Below the pieces are notes generated by a model, which was given only the letters and a program-made list of their open reading frames with translations, had not been told where the DNA came from and did no database searches. Of a DNA stretch of 64,000 bases, positions 26,217 through 35,252 are shown piece after piece (the stretch's first letter is position 1; each line of letters starts with the position of its first letter). This DNA comes from Sphingomonas sp. PP-CE-3G-477. Lineage in GTDB: Bacteria > Pseudomonadota > Alphaproteobacteria > Sphingomonadales > Sphingomonadaceae. The translations under genes were made by a program, and so were the position numbers. The stretch spans positions 186,001 to 250,000 of the forward strand of contig NZ_QAOF01000001.1 in the NCBI RefSeq assembly GCF_003050745.1. The letters run 5' to 3'.

Positions 26217-27539
26217 ATGTGGCGCTATCACCCAGAGCTGCTCGCGCGCGCCGTACCGCGCTATACGAGCTATCCGACCGCGGCCGAGTTCGGCGACGAC
26301 GTCGGCCATGCCGACATGGCGGAGGCGGTGGACGGGGTTGCGGCGGACGCACGCGTGTCGTTGTACGTGCACATCCCGTATTGCCACGCGATCTGCTGGT
26401 ATTGCGGGTGCAACACCGGGGCGGCCAACCGCGGCGCGCGGCTCGACGCGTATCTGGCGCGGTTGCATGAGGAGATCGACCTGCTCGCCGCGCGGCTTGG
26501 CGGACGCGGGAGGATCGGACGGATCGCATTTGGCGGAGGCAGCCCCAACGCGGTCTCGCCGGACGCGTTCGTGACGCTCGCCCGTCGTATCCGCAAAGCC
26601 TTTGCCTGCGACGACGCGACATCGTCGGTCGAACTCGATCCGCGCGGCTTCGATGCCGACTGGGCGCACGCGATCGCGGCGACGGGCGTGACTCGGGCGA
26701 GCCTTGGCGTGCAGACGTTCGACGCGGGATTGCAGGCGAGGATCGGGCGCGTCCAGCCGACCGCGGACATCCGCCGCGCCGTCGACCTCCTGCGGCATGC
26801 GGGCGTGGATTCGATCAATTTCGACCTGATGTACGGGTTGCCCGGGCAGGACGAGGCGGCGCTGGCGGCGACGCTCGACACCGCGGTGGCGATGGCGCCG
26901 GAGCGGCTGGCGGTGTTCGGCTATGCGCACGTGCCGCAGATGATCCCGCGCCAGCGACGGATCGACGCGCGTGCCTTGCCCGATGCGGAAGCCCGGTTCG
27001 TGCAGGCGGCGCAGGCGCATGCCCGGCTGACGGGCGCCGGCTATCGGGCGATCGGGTTCGATCATTTCGCGGTGCCGGGGGATGCGCTCGCACGGGCCGC
27101 GGCGGCCGGCACGCTGCGTCGCAATTTCCAGGGCTTCACCGAGGATCGGGCGGAGGTGCTGATCGGGCTGGGCGCGAGCGCGATCAGCCAGTTCCCAGAC
27201 CGGCTGCTGCAGAACGAGAAGAACGCCGGGCGCTGGCATGCGGCCATCGGGCAGGGGAGGTTCGCGATCGCGCGCGGGCTCCGGCGGACCGACGAGGACC
27301 GGGTTCGCGGCGACGCGATCGAGGCGATCCTGTGCAGCGGCGGCGCGAACCTGTCCGAGGTGCCCGATCTGGCGGCGGTCGATGCGCGGCTGGGTGCCTT
27401 CGCGGCGCGCGGGTTGCTGCGCCGTCAGGATACCCGGCTGGAACTGGCCGCGGGGGCGGTGCCGTATGCGCGGGCGATCGCGGCGACGCTCGACGCGTAT
27501 CGCACGGGAGATACCGGCCGGTTCAGCAATGCCGTCTGA
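26217..27539 (+). CDS. hemN: Oxygen-independent coproporphyrinogen III oxidase (HemN)
   Basis: Radical-SAM enzyme that converts coproporphyrinogen III to protoporphyrinogen IX without oxygen, supplying heme when O2 is scarce. It has 440 residues. The CxxxCxxC cluster motif sits in PYCHAICWYCGCN, preceded by the HemN signature RYTSYPTAAEF. Further blocks are AFGGGSPNAVSP and DSINFDLMYGLPGQ, with SAISQFPD near the end. No Shine-Dalgarno is visible, and an FNR box lies 42.5 bp upstream. Its last 11 nt overlap the fnr-type gene, so the two are co-translated. Confidence 0.95.
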   Translation: MWRYHPELLARAVPRYTSYPTAAEFGDDVGHADMAEAVDGVAADARVSLYVHIPYCHAICWYCGCNTGAANRGARLDAYLARLHEEIDLLAARLGGRGRIGRIAFGGGSPNAVSPDAFVTLARRIRKAFACDDATSSVELDPRGFDADWAHAIAATGVTRASLGVQTFDAGLQARIGRVQPTADIRRAVDLLRHAGVDSINFDLMYGLPGQDEAALAATLDTAVAMAPERLAVFGYAHVPQMIPRQRRIDARALPDAEARFVQAAQAHARLTGAGYRAIGFDHFAVPGDALARAAAAGTLRRNFQGFTEDRAEVLIGLGASAISQFPDRLLQNEKNAGRWHAAIGQGRFAIARGLRRTDEDRVRGDAIEAILCSGGANLSEVPDLAAVDARLGAFAARGLLRRQDTRLELAAGAVPYARAIAATLDAYRTGDTGRFSNAV

Positions 27540-28230
27540 GCCCGCAACCGCGATCCCGGCGCGGTGCGCGGCGTGCGCGGCGCGCGATCTGTCGCTGTGC
27601 GCAGGGCTGGCGGACGGCGAACTCTCCGCGCTCAACGCGATCGGGCGGCGGCGCATGTTGCCCGCGGGTCAGGTGGTGAGCTGGGCGGGCGATGCCGCGG
27701 AGGTATGCGCCAATCTGGTGTCGGGGGTGCTGAAGGTCGTGCGCGAGGAGCCGGACGGGCGCACCCAGATCGTCGGGCTGCTGTTTCCCGGCGATTTCGT
27801 CGGTGAGCTGTTCGTGCGGCACGGCGCCGACACGATCGCGGTGCTCGCCGAGGCGGAGCTGTGCGTTTATCCGCGCGAGGCGCTGGAGCGGACGCTGGCG
27901 CAGTATCGGGGGGCGGAAAGGCTGTTGCTGCGACGGACGCTGGCGACGCTGGCGGCGGCACGGCGCGCGCTGCCGATGCTGGCCCATGCGCGGGCCGATG
28001 TCCGGCTGGCGGCGTTCCTGCTCGACATGGCACGGCGCGCGGGCGTGCAGGATGGCGGCGTGGTGATGCTGCCGCTGTCGCGTGGCGAGATCGCCGAGGC
28101 GCTGGGGCTCGCGATCGAAACGGTGAGCCGGCACATGACCGCTTTCCGCGATGAGGGGCTGATCGCGCTGTCGGGCCTGCGCGGCGTCACGCTGCTCGAT
28201 CGCGCGGCGCTGGAGCGACTGGTCGGCTAG
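27529..28230 (+). CDS. FNR-type oxygen-sensing regulator, copy 1
   Basis: Crp/Fnr-family regulator of 233 residues. Cysteines C13, C16 and C24 (C-x2-C-x7-C) plus C112 in AELCVYPRE match the [4Fe-4S] ligand pattern of FNR/FnrL, so direct O2 sensing is likely. The cyclic-nucleotide-like beta barrel contains LLFPGDFVGELF. The recognition helix in GLAIETVSRHMTAFRDEGL has E-x2-SR, which reads TTGAY half-sites. It starts inside the hemN 3' end (11-nt overlap). Its TAG shares the palindrome CTAG with the convergent cydC stop. It probably regulates the FNR boxes in this island. Confidence 0.92.
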   Translation: MPSEPATAIPARCAACAARDLSLCAGLADGELSALNAIGRRRMLPAGQVVSWAGDAAEVCANLVSGVLKVVREEPDGRTQIVGLLFPGDFVGELFVRHGADTIAVLAEAELCVYPREALERTLAQYRGAERLLLRRTLATLAAARRALPMLAHARADVRLAAFLLDMARRAGVQDGGVVMLPLSRGEIAEALGLAIETVSRHMTAFRDEGLIALSGLRGVTLLDRAALERLVG

Positions 28231-29825
28231 GGAGCGTCGGCCTGGCGGATCGCCAATCGCCGGGTGCAGAGCGCGAGGAGGGCGGGGCGGTGGCTGACGA
28301 GGATCAGGCCCTGTCCGGTCCGGGCGATCCGCGCGTCGAGCCGCGCGACCACCCGCGCCAGCGTCGCCGCATCGAGGCCTTCGCCGGGCTCGTCGAGCAG
28401 CAGCCACGGCGCGTGCGCGACATAGGCGCGGGCGAGCGACAATCGCCGCCGCTCGCCACCCGAGAGCCGCGCGCCATCGTCGTCGAGCCAGGTGTTGAGG
28501 CCTTGCGGCAACGCGCGGACCACATCGTCGAGCGCGGCATCGGCCAGCGCGCTCCATAGCCGCGCATCGTCGGCAGCAGGATCGGCGAGCATGAGGTTGT
28601 CGCGGATCGTGCCGGCGATCAGCGTGGCATCCTGCGGTGCCCAGGCGAACGTCGCGCGCAGCGTCGCCGGGGCGAGATCGGCGATGTCGATGCCGTCCAG
28701 CATCGCGCGTCCGCGCGCGATCGGGCGCAGGCCGAGCAGCATCTCGACCAGCGTCGTCTTGCCGATCCCCGATACACCGGTCAGCGCCATTCGGTCGCCG
28801 GGCGATATGGTGGCGCCATCGAACGTCAGCGTTGAGGCGGGCGTTTGCGAAAGCGCGACGGGCAGGGGCGCTGCCGCCGCGAAGATATCCTCCAGCCGGG
28901 TCTCGGCCTCGCGCAGTCGGCCGCGTTCGGCAAGCGCGCGAAGCACCGGCGCCGCCGCGTCGATCGTCATCGCCGCCGCCAGCGCCGCGAGCGCGGCGAT
29001 CGGCGCGCCGGCACCGGCGGCGGTCGCCAAGGTCAACGCAAGCGCGGAGGCCAGGCCGATCGTCGCCGCGTGGAGCAGCTCGATCCGACCCGCCACGCCG
29101 GCCTGCGCGATGTGCGCCGCGGCGAGGACGTCGCCCGCAGCGTCGATCCGGGCCGCCGCCCGATCCTCCAGCCCGTAGCAGCGAAGTTCGGCCGCGGCCT
29201 CGGCCAGCATCGCCACCTCCTCGCGCAGCAGCCCGGTCGCGCGCTGGACGCGGCGGCCCTGCGCCTCCAGCCGGTGCGCGAGCAGGAGGCCGAGCGACAG
29301 CGCACCGCCGAGGCAGGCTAGCGTCGCGAGTGCCGCCGCCCAGCCGGCGAGCAGGATCAACGCGGTACCCGACACGATCGCTGCGCCGACGCCCCATGGT
29401 CCGGACAGGCGGACGAAGCGTAGCTCGATCGCGTCGACGTCGCCGATCAGTCGCGCGGTCGCCTCGCCGCGACCAAGTGCCAGCGCGCGGTCCGGTGGGG
29501 CAGCGGCGATCGCGCGGAACAACGCGGGGCGCAGGCGGGCGAGCGCACCGAACGCGGCGGCATGCCCCGCCAGTCGCTCGCCGTAGCGCGCGCCGGTCCG
29601 GACGATCGCGAGCAACCGGATGCCCGCGGACGGCAGCATGAAATTGAACGCCTGCGCCACCGCGATGCCGCCCGCGCCCGCGATCGCCGCGGCGGTGATG
29701 AACCAGCCCGACAGGCCGAGCAGCAGGATCGAGGCGGCGGCGACCAGCGCGGCGCACGTCGCGGCCTGACGGAGACGGCGGCGTTCGGCACGGCGTTCGC
29801 GAGCGAGGAGATCCGACAGCGTCAT
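28227..29825 (-). CDS. cydC: CydC subunit of the heterodimeric thiol/heme ABC exporter
   Basis: Half-transporter of CydDC, which moves reductants such as glutathione and cysteine (and heme-linked compounds) to the periplasm and is needed to assemble cytochrome bd. It has 532 residues: an N-terminal transmembrane domain (LLGLSGWFITAAAIAGAG is a CydC signature) and a C-terminal ATPase. Walker A is GVSGIGKTT, the signature is RLSGGERRRLSLARAY and Walker B is PWLLLDEPGEGLD. It overlaps cydD by 4 nt (ATGA). Its own stop overlaps the stop of the convergent FNR gene. Confidence 0.93.
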   Translation of the reverse strand: MTLSDLLARERRAERRRLRQAATCAALVAAASILLLGLSGWFITAAAIAGAGGIAVAQAFNFMLPSAGIRLLAIVRTGARYGERLAGHAAAFGALARLRPALFRAIAAAPPDRALALGRGEATARLIGDVDAIELRFVRLSGPWGVGAAIVSGTALILLAGWAAALATLACLGGALSLGLLLAHRLEAQGRRVQRATGLLREEVAMLAEAAAELRCYGLEDRAAARIDAAGDVLAAAHIAQAGVAGRIELLHAATIGLASALALTLATAAGAGAPIAALAALAAAMTIDAAAPVLRALAERGRLREAETRLEDIFAAAAPLPVALSQTPASTLTFDGATISPGDRMALTGVSGIGKTTLVEMLLGLRPIARGRAMLDGIDIADLAPATLRATFAWAPQDATLIAGTIRDNLMLADPAADDARLWSALADAALDDVVRALPQGLNTWLDDDGARLSGGERRRLSLARAYVAHAPWLLLDEPGEGLDAATLARVVARLDARIARTGQGLILVSHRPALLALCTRRLAIRQADAP

Positions 29826-31483
29826 GCGGTTTCTCCCAAGTGAACCGTGCGCGTTGCGATCGCGGCGAGCGCGGCGCTGTGCGTGGCGATCAGCGTCGTG
29901 CGGCCCGTCATCGCACGCGCGATGGTGGCGATCAGCGCGGCTTCGGCATCGGCGTCGAGATGCGCGGTCGGCTCGTCGAGCAGCAGGAACGGCGCGGGCT
30001 TCAGCAGAGCGCGGGCGAGCGACAGCCGCCGCCGCTCGCCGCCCGAAAGCCCGCCGCCTCGCGCGTCAAGTGGTGTGTCGAGCCCCGCATCGAGCCCCGC
30101 ATCGAGCCCGCGCGCACGGTGCGCGAGCATCGGGCCAAGCCCCGCTGCCTCGATTGCTGCGTGCAGCGCCGCCTCGGTCGCGGTCGGGTGCGCGAGCAGC
30201 AGATTTTCGCGGATGGTGCCGGGGATCAGCAGGGGATGCTGGCCCGCCCAGCTCGCGCGGCCCGCCAGCGTGTCGAGCGGTTCGCCGTCCAGCGTGATGC
30301 TGCCCGCGGTGAGCGGCGCCAGCCCCAGCAGGAGGTGCAGCACGCTGGTCTTGCCGCTGCCCGACGGGCCGAGCAGCGCGACCGTCTCGCCCGGTACGAT
30401 CGTCAACGACAGGCCGGATACCGCCGGGTGATCGGACCCTGGATAGCGGATCGATACGTCGCGCAGGGTCAGCGTGCCGCTGGTCGGTCCAGCGAGCGCG
30501 CGAGAAACCGGTTCCGGCATCGCCATCAGCGCATCCGCGGCGGTCTCTGCTGCCTGCTTGTCGTGATAGGCGGCAGCGAGGCGGCGCATCGGCGCGTAGA
30601 ATTCGGGGGCCAGTGCCAGCACGAAGAACGCCTGGCCCAGCGTCAGCGTCTCGGGCGCGGTGAACGGCAACAGCCCGAGCAGCGCGAACCCGCAATAGAC
30701 CGCGACCAGCGCGACCGACAGCGCGGCGAAGAACTCCAGCGAAGCCGACGACAGGAACGCGACGCGCAGCACGCGGATCGTCCGCCGTGCGAGATCGTCC
30801 GCGGCGGTGCCGATCGCGACCGCCTCGCGGTCCTCGGCGCGGAAGGCGAGCACCACCGGCAGCGCGCGGATCCGGTCGGCGAACCGTCCCGAAAGGCGTG
30901 CGAGCGCGGCGAACTGGCGGCGTGACTCATCCGCCGCTGCACCGCCCGCAAGCGCCATCGCGGCGATGAAGGGGATCAACGTCAGCGCCAGGATCGCGGT
31001 CGCGACCCAGCTTGCGCAGGCGGTGGCGAGAAGCACGATAAAGGGCGCGATCGAACTCGCCCGACGCGCGGGGAGGAAGCGCGCGACATGGCCGTCGAGC
31101 GCCTCCACCGCATCGACCGCGAGATGCGCGAAGCCGCCGTCGCCGATCGGCCTGTCGGGCGCACGGTGAAGCGCCGCGGCGACGACGAGGCCGCGCTGGC
31201 GGTGCTTCGCCGCGGCGGCATCGCGTGCGCCGACCTGGATCGCCGCCATCGCCAGGCACCCGCGTGCCGCACCGGCTGTGATGGCGAGCAGCGCCCAGGG
31301 CACGACCGCCGCGACGCCGTGCGGCACCGCCACCACGCCGCCGGCCAGCGCACCCGCAAAGCCGATCGCCGCCGCCGTATCGAGCAGCAGCAATCCCGCC
31401 GCGCCGCGCTCGCGACCCGCTGCCGTACGCAGCCAGCGGGTGCGTGCGCGCGCGTGGATCTTGTCCTGTACCATCGTCGTCAT
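29822..31483 (-). CDS. cydD: CydD subunit of the heterodimeric thiol/heme ABC exporter
   Basis: Partner of CydC, 553 residues. Six membrane helices are predicted in the first 300 residues, with the family segment FLPARRASSIAPFIVLLATA. Walker A is LLGPSGSGKTSV, the signature is LSGGERRRLSLARALL and Walker B is FLLLDEPTAHLD. Just before the signature is an odd microrepeat, LDAGLDAGLDTPLD, from 12-nt tandem units at 30078-30110. No Shine-Dalgarno precedes the ATG at 31483, and an FNR box is centred 42.5 bp upstream. It is divergent from cydA and leads the cydDC operon. Confidence 0.93.
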   Translation of the reverse strand: MTTMVQDKIHARARTRWLRTAAGRERGAAGLLLLDTAAAIGFAGALAGGVVAVPHGVAAVVPWALLAITAGAARGCLAMAAIQVGARDAAAAKHRQRGLVVAAALHRAPDRPIGDGGFAHLAVDAVEALDGHVARFLPARRASSIAPFIVLLATACASWVATAILALTLIPFIAAMALAGGAAADESRRQFAALARLSGRFADRIRALPVVLAFRAEDREAVAIGTAADDLARRTIRVLRVAFLSSASLEFFAALSVALVAVYCGFALLGLLPFTAPETLTLGQAFFVLALAPEFYAPMRRLAAAYHDKQAAETAADALMAMPEPVSRALAGPTSGTLTLRDVSIRYPGSDHPAVSGLSLTIVPGETVALLGPSGSGKTSVLHLLLGLAPLTAGSITLDGEPLDTLAGRASWAGQHPLLIPGTIRENLLLAHPTATEAALHAAIEAAGLGPMLAHRARGLDAGLDAGLDTPLDARGGGLSGGERRRLSLARALLKPAPFLLLDEPTAHLDADAEAALIATIARAMTGRTTLIATHSAALAAIATRTVHLGETA

Positions 31484-31518
31484 GGCCGCGTCCGTCGGAC
31501 GGCATGCCCGGAGCGTCT

Positions 31519-31532
31519 TTGACCGCGGTCAA
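31519..31532. promoter_or_regulatory. FNR-type box between cydD and cydA
   Basis: TTGACCGCGGTCAA is a perfect 14-nt palindrome of the FNR class. It is centred 42.5 bp from the cydD ATG and 82.5 bp from the cydA ATG, so it can serve both directions. Class II geometry would give a leaderless cydD mRNA and a cydA mRNA with about 41 nt of leader. Confidence 0.85.
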
Positions 31533-31607
31533 TGTCGGTCGCGCCGCACGCCCCTAGCGACGGGGGATGACGGGGCTTGGGGTGGCACCGTCCCAAGGAG
31601 AATCGCC

Positions 31608-33191
31608 ATGGATCCGGGGGTCGTCGACCTGTCGCGGCTGCAATTCGCGTTGACCGCTTTGTATCATTTCCTCTTCGTGCCGCTGACGCTCGGACTGTCG
31701 ACGATGCTGGTCATCATGGAAGCGGTCTATGTGATGACCAACCGCCGGATCTGGCGGACCACGACGCGGTTCTGGGGCAAGATCTTCGGGATCAACTTCG
31801 TGCTGGGCGTCGCCACCGGGCTGACGATGGAGTTCCAGTTCGGCACCAACTGGTCGTATTTCTCGCATTATGTCGGCGACATCTTCGGCGCGCCGCTCGC
31901 GATCGAGGGGCTGATGGCGTTCTTCCTCGAAGCGACGATGGTCGGGCTGATGTTCTTCGGCTGGGACCGGCTGTCGAAGCTGGGGCATCTGCTCGTCACC
32001 TGCATGGTCGCGCTGGGCACCAATCTGTCCGCTCTTTGGATCCTGGTCGCCAATGGCTGGATGCAGAACCCGGTGGGTGCCGCCTTCAATCCCGAGACGA
32101 TGCGGATGGAGGTGACCGATTTCGGCGCGGTGCTGTTCAATCCGGTCGCGCAGGCCAAGTTCGTCCACACCGTCAGCGCCGGCTATGTCTGCGCATCGGT
32201 AGTGGTGCTGGGCGTGTCGGCGTTCTGGCTGCTCAAGGGGCGCTTCGTACCGGTCGCGCGGCGATCGATGACGGTCGCGGCGGCGTTCGGGCTGGCAGCA
32301 TCGCTGTCGGTGGTCGTGCTGGGCGACGAGAGCGGCTATGCGCTGACCGACAACCAGAAGATGAAGCTCGCCGCGATCGAGGCGGTCTGGCACACCGAGC
32401 CGGGGCCGTCGGGGCTGACGCTGTTCGGCCTGCCCGACACGCTGACGCACAGCACGCGCTACAAGGTCGAGATCCCGTGGGTGCTCGGGCTGATCGCGAC
32501 GCGCAGCCTGGACGGCACCGTCACCGGCATGTCCGAACTGGTGCTGAAGGCGCAGGAACGGATCGAGTCGGGTGTCATAGCCTATGATGCGGTCCAGCAT
32601 CTGAAGGTCGCGCCGACCGACATCGCACAGCGGGCGCGGTTCGAGGCGCATCGCAGCGATCTCGGTTATGCGCTGCTGCTCAAGCGGCACATCGCCGATC
32701 CGCGTGCCGCGACGCCGCAGCAGATCGAGGCGGCGGCGTGGGATACGGTGCCCGATGTCGGGCTGTTGTTCTGGAGCTTCGGGATCATGGCGTTCATCGG
32801 CTTTGCGATGATCGCGCTGTTCGCGACCGCGTTCGTCCTGTGCACGCTGCGCAAGCATACGACGTCACGCCGGTTCCTGATGCTGGCGGTCGCGGCGCTG
32901 CCGTTGCCGTGGGTGGCGATCGAGCTTGGCTGGGTGGTCGCCGAACTCGGCCGTCAGCCTTGGGCGATCGAAGGTGTGCTGCCGACGTTCCTGGCGACCA
33001 GTTCGCTGTCGCGCGCCGCGTTGTGGACGACGATCACGGGGTTCACGCTGATCTACGGCGTGCTGGCGGTGATCGAGGTGCGGCTGATCCTCGCCGCGAT
33101 CCGGCATGGGCCGGAGCAGCCTGACGACCAGCCGACGGAGACGCCGGTCGCCGCCACTCGCCCCCCCGGCGTCATTCCCACGCCCGCCTGA
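31608..33191 (+). CDS. cydA: Cytochrome bd oxidase subunit I (CydA)
   Basis: Quinol-oxidising, heme-carrying subunit of the high-affinity cytochrome bd oxidase, 527 residues. The high-spin heme ligand is H20 in LTALYHFLFVPLTLG. The conserved helix blocks NFVLGVATGLTMEFQFGTNW and FFLEATMVGLMFFGWDRLS are present. The C-terminal core motif WVVAELGRQPWAIEGVLPT is intact. The quinone-loop region (about residues 250-340) is of the long, E. coli-like size. The ATG at 31608 has AAGGAG 8 nt upstream. It is first in cydA-cydB-cydX, and cydDC is divergent. Confidence 0.96.
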   Translation: MDPGVVDLSRLQFALTALYHFLFVPLTLGLSTMLVIMEAVYVMTNRRIWRTTTRFWGKIFGINFVLGVATGLTMEFQFGTNWSYFSHYVGDIFGAPLAIEGLMAFFLEATMVGLMFFGWDRLSKLGHLLVTCMVALGTNLSALWILVANGWMQNPVGAAFNPETMRMEVTDFGAVLFNPVAQAKFVHTVSAGYVCASVVVLGVSAFWLLKGRFVPVARRSMTVAAAFGLAASLSVVVLGDESGYALTDNQKMKLAAIEAVWHTEPGPSGLTLFGLPDTLTHSTRYKVEIPWVLGLIATRSLDGTVTGMSELVLKAQERIESGVIAYDAVQHLKVAPTDIAQRARFEAHRSDLGYALLLKRHIADPRAATPQQIEAAAWDTVPDVGLLFWSFGIMAFIGFAMIALFATAFVLCTLRKHTTSRRFLMLAVAALPLPWVAIELGWVVAELGRQPWAIEGVLPTFLATSSLSRAALWTTITGFTLIYGVLAVIEVRLILAAIRHGPEQPDDQPTETPVAATRPPGVIPTPA

Positions 33192-33207
33192 TCAGGAAGG
33201 ACATATC

Positions 33208-34347
33208 ATGTTCGATTACGAGATATTGCGGCTGATCTGGTGGGCGCTGCTGGGCGTGCTGCTGATCGGCTTCGCGCTGACTGACGGGTTCGACCTGGGG
33301 GTCGCGGCGCTGCTGCCGTTCGTCGCACGAAACGATCCCGAGCGCCGGATGGTGATCAACGCGATCGGCCCGACCTGGGAGGGCAACCAGGTCTGGTTCA
33401 TCCTCGGCGGCGGTGCGATCTTCGCGGCATGGCCGTTCGTCTACGCGGTCAGCTTCTCGGGCTTCTACCTCGCGATGTTCCTCGTGCTGGCGGCGCTGAT
33501 CCTGCGGCCGGTCGGGTTCAAATACCGCTCGAAGCGGCCCGATCCGGCGTGGCGGGCGCGGTGGGACTGGGCGTTGTTCGTCGGCGGCTTCGTACCGGCG
33601 CTGGTGTTCGGCGTCGCGGTCGGCAACGTGCTGCTCGGTGCGCCCTTCCGCCTCGATGGCGATCTGCGCTCGTTCTACGAGGGGTCGCTGCTCGGGCTGT
33701 TCACGCCGTTCGCGCTGCTCTGCGGGCTGTTGTCGGTGACGATGCTGGTGCTGCACGGCGCGGCGTGGCTGACGATCAAGGTGGAGCACGGACCGGTCCA
33801 CGATCGCGCGCGGGCCTTTGGCACCGTCGCGGCGATCGCCTCGATCATGCTGTTCGCGATCGGTTTCGTGTTCGTCCGCTGGGGCGGGATCGGCTACCGG
33901 ATCGTCGGCACGGTCGACCCGGCCGGACCGTCCAACCCGCTGCGCACGACGGTCGAGCAGGTCGGCGGCGCGTGGCTCGATAATTTCGCCGCGCATCCGT
34001 GGATGATGGTGTTGCCGGTGCTCGGGTTCGTCGGCGCAGGGCTGGCGTTGCTCGGCATCCGGTCGGGGCGCGAGGCGCTCGCTTTCTCGGGTTCGTCGGT
34101 GTCGACGGTCGGGATCGTCGCGACGGTGGGCTGTTCGATGTTCCCGTTCATCCTGCCGTCGAGCATCGATGCGCATTCCAGCCTGCTCGTGTGGAACGCG
34201 TCGTCGACGCACAAGACGCTCGGCCTGATGCTGTTCGTGACCGCGGTGCTGCTGCCGATCGTGCTCGCCTACACCGCCTGGGCCTACAAGGTGATGTTCG
34301 GCCGGGTCACCGCCGAAGACGTTCGCACTAATCCCGACTTCTACTAG
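33208..34347 (+). CDS. cydB: Cytochrome bd oxidase subunit II (CydB)
   Basis: Second membrane subunit of cytochrome bd, 379 residues. The N-terminal helix carries the family motif FALTDGFDLGVAALLPF. Next come INAIGPTWEGNQVWFILGGG and AMFLVLAALILRPVGFKYR, both CydB signatures. Later helices include MFPFILPSSIDAHSSLLVWN and ASSTHKTLGLMLFV. The ATG at 33208 follows AGGAAGGA and comes 16 nt after the cydA stop, so they form an operon. Subunit II stabilises the oxidase and may aid assembly. Confidence 0.96.
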   Translation: MFDYEILRLIWWALLGVLLIGFALTDGFDLGVAALLPFVARNDPERRMVINAIGPTWEGNQVWFILGGGAIFAAWPFVYAVSFSGFYLAMFLVLAALILRPVGFKYRSKRPDPAWRARWDWALFVGGFVPALVFGVAVGNVLLGAPFRLDGDLRSFYEGSLLGLFTPFALLCGLLSVTMLVLHGAAWLTIKVEHGPVHDRARAFGTVAAIASIMLFAIGFVFVRWGGIGYRIVGTVDPAGPSNPLRTTVEQVGGAWLDNFAAHPWMMVLPVLGFVGAGLALLGIRSGREALAFSGSSVSTVGIVATVGCSMFPFILPSSIDAHSSLLVWNASSTHKTLGLMLFVTAVLLPIVLAYTAWAYKVMFGRVTAEDVRTNPDFY

Positions 34348-34360
34348 ATAGGACACGACG

Positions 34361-34465
34361 ATGTGGTATTTTTCCTGGGTATTGGGCCTCGGTCTCGCGG
34401 TCGGTTTCGGCATTCTCAACGGTATCTGGCATGAATTTCACTTGCCCGTAGAAGATGATAGCTGA
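34361..34465 (+). CDS. cydX: CydX, small subunit of cytochrome bd
   Basis: Open frame of 34 codons, 13 nt after cydB. The product is MWYFSWVLGLGLAVGFGILN followed by GIWHEFHLPVEDDS. It has one membrane helix starting W-Y-F-S-W and an acidic soluble tail, which is the layout of CydX/YbgT proteins (family length 30-40). CydX stabilises the heme d/b site in the bd oxidase of other bacteria. The position at the end of cydAB, the conserved MWYFSWxLG start and the length together make the call firm. It is short enough to be missed by standard length cut-offs. Confidence 0.88.
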   Translation: MWYFSWVLGLGLAVGFGILNGIWHEFHLPVEDDS

Positions 34466-34491
34466 AAACGGCGTGCAATGACCGGGAATAG

Positions 34492-34520
34492 GGCGGGAAA
34501 GGGCGACAGAACTTCCCGCC
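34492..34520. terminator. Inverted repeat between cydX and second FNR gene
   Basis: GGCGGGAA (34492-34499) and TTCCCGCC (34513-34520) form an 8-bp perfect stem with a 13-nt loop, 26 nt after the cydX stop and 17 nt before the preferred start of the next gene. It may end cydABX or act as an operator for the FNR-type gene. No T-run follows. Confidence 0.45.
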
Positions 34521-34537
34521 TGCTCTACATCAAGTGC

Positions 34538-35248
34538 ATGGGCCCAACCGACATCTGTACCGAGTGTGCAGTCCGCGACAGTGCGTTGTGCGGCAGCCTC
34601 GACGATCGCGAGCTGCTGACGCTCAACACGCTGGGCCGGCGTCGGCGGATCGTGTCGGGCCAGACGGTCGCCTGGGCGGGCGAGGACGGCGTGATCTGCG
34701 GCAACGTGCTGTCGGGCGTGCTCAAGCTGGTCGCCGCGACGTCGGACGGGCGCGAACAGATCGTCGGGCTGCTGTATTCCGCCGAATTCTTTGGCCAGCC
34801 CTATGCGGGGCCGACCGACTTCACGCTCGTCGCGCTGACCGATGCCGAGCTCTGCGTGTTCCCGCGCGCCGGGTTCGAGCGCGTGCTGGAGGATCATCAG
34901 CGGATGGAGCGGTTGCTGCTTCAGCGCACGATGGAGTCGCTCAGCGATGCGCGCGGGCGGATGCTGGCACTGGCACGCAAGTCCGCGGGCGAGAAGGTCG
35001 CGGGCTTCCTGCTCGACATGGCGACGCGGGCGGGCGAGGCGGGGTGTCGCGCCACGCCCGGCGGTCCGGTCACGTTCGACCTGCCGATGACGCGCGGCCA
35101 GATCGCCGACGTGCTCGGCATGACGATCGAGACGGTCAGCCGGCAACTCACCAAGATGAAGACCGCGGGCATCATCGCCCTGCCGGGAACGCGCGCGGTG
35201 ACGATCAGTGACCGTGCCGCGCTCGCCGCCCGTGCCGAAGCCGCCTGA
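34538..35248 (+). CDS. FNR-type oxygen-sensing regulator, copy 2
   Basis: Second Crp/Fnr regulator, 236 residues, homologous to the one at 27529 along its length. It keeps the cluster cysteines C7, C10 and C18 (TDICTECAVRDSALC) and C106 in AELCVFPRA. The barrel core is IVGLLYSAEFFGQPYAGPTD. The recognition helix lies in GMTIETVSRQLTKMKTAGII, with the same E-x2-SR contact set. The ATG at 34538 puts the Cys cluster at the usual distance; an ATG at 34478 would add 20 residues. No FNR box was found in front of it, so it may ride on cydABX transcription or on its own hairpin region. Confidence 0.9.
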   Translation: MGPTDICTECAVRDSALCGSLDDRELLTLNTLGRRRRIVSGQTVAWAGEDGVICGNVLSGVLKLVAATSDGREQIVGLLYSAEFFGQPYAGPTDFTLVALTDAELCVFPRAGFERVLEDHQRMERLLLQRTMESLSDARGRMLALARKSAGEKVAGFLLDMATRAGEAGCRATPGGPVTFDLPMTRGQIADVLGMTIETVSRQLTKMKTAGIIALPGTRAVTISDRAALAARAEAA

Positions 35249-35252
35249 GCCG

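Noticed and set aside
28227..28230. Reciprocal stop codons of fnr copy 1 and cydC within one CTAG
   Set aside because: Neat but explained by simple tail-to-tail packing; no function implied.
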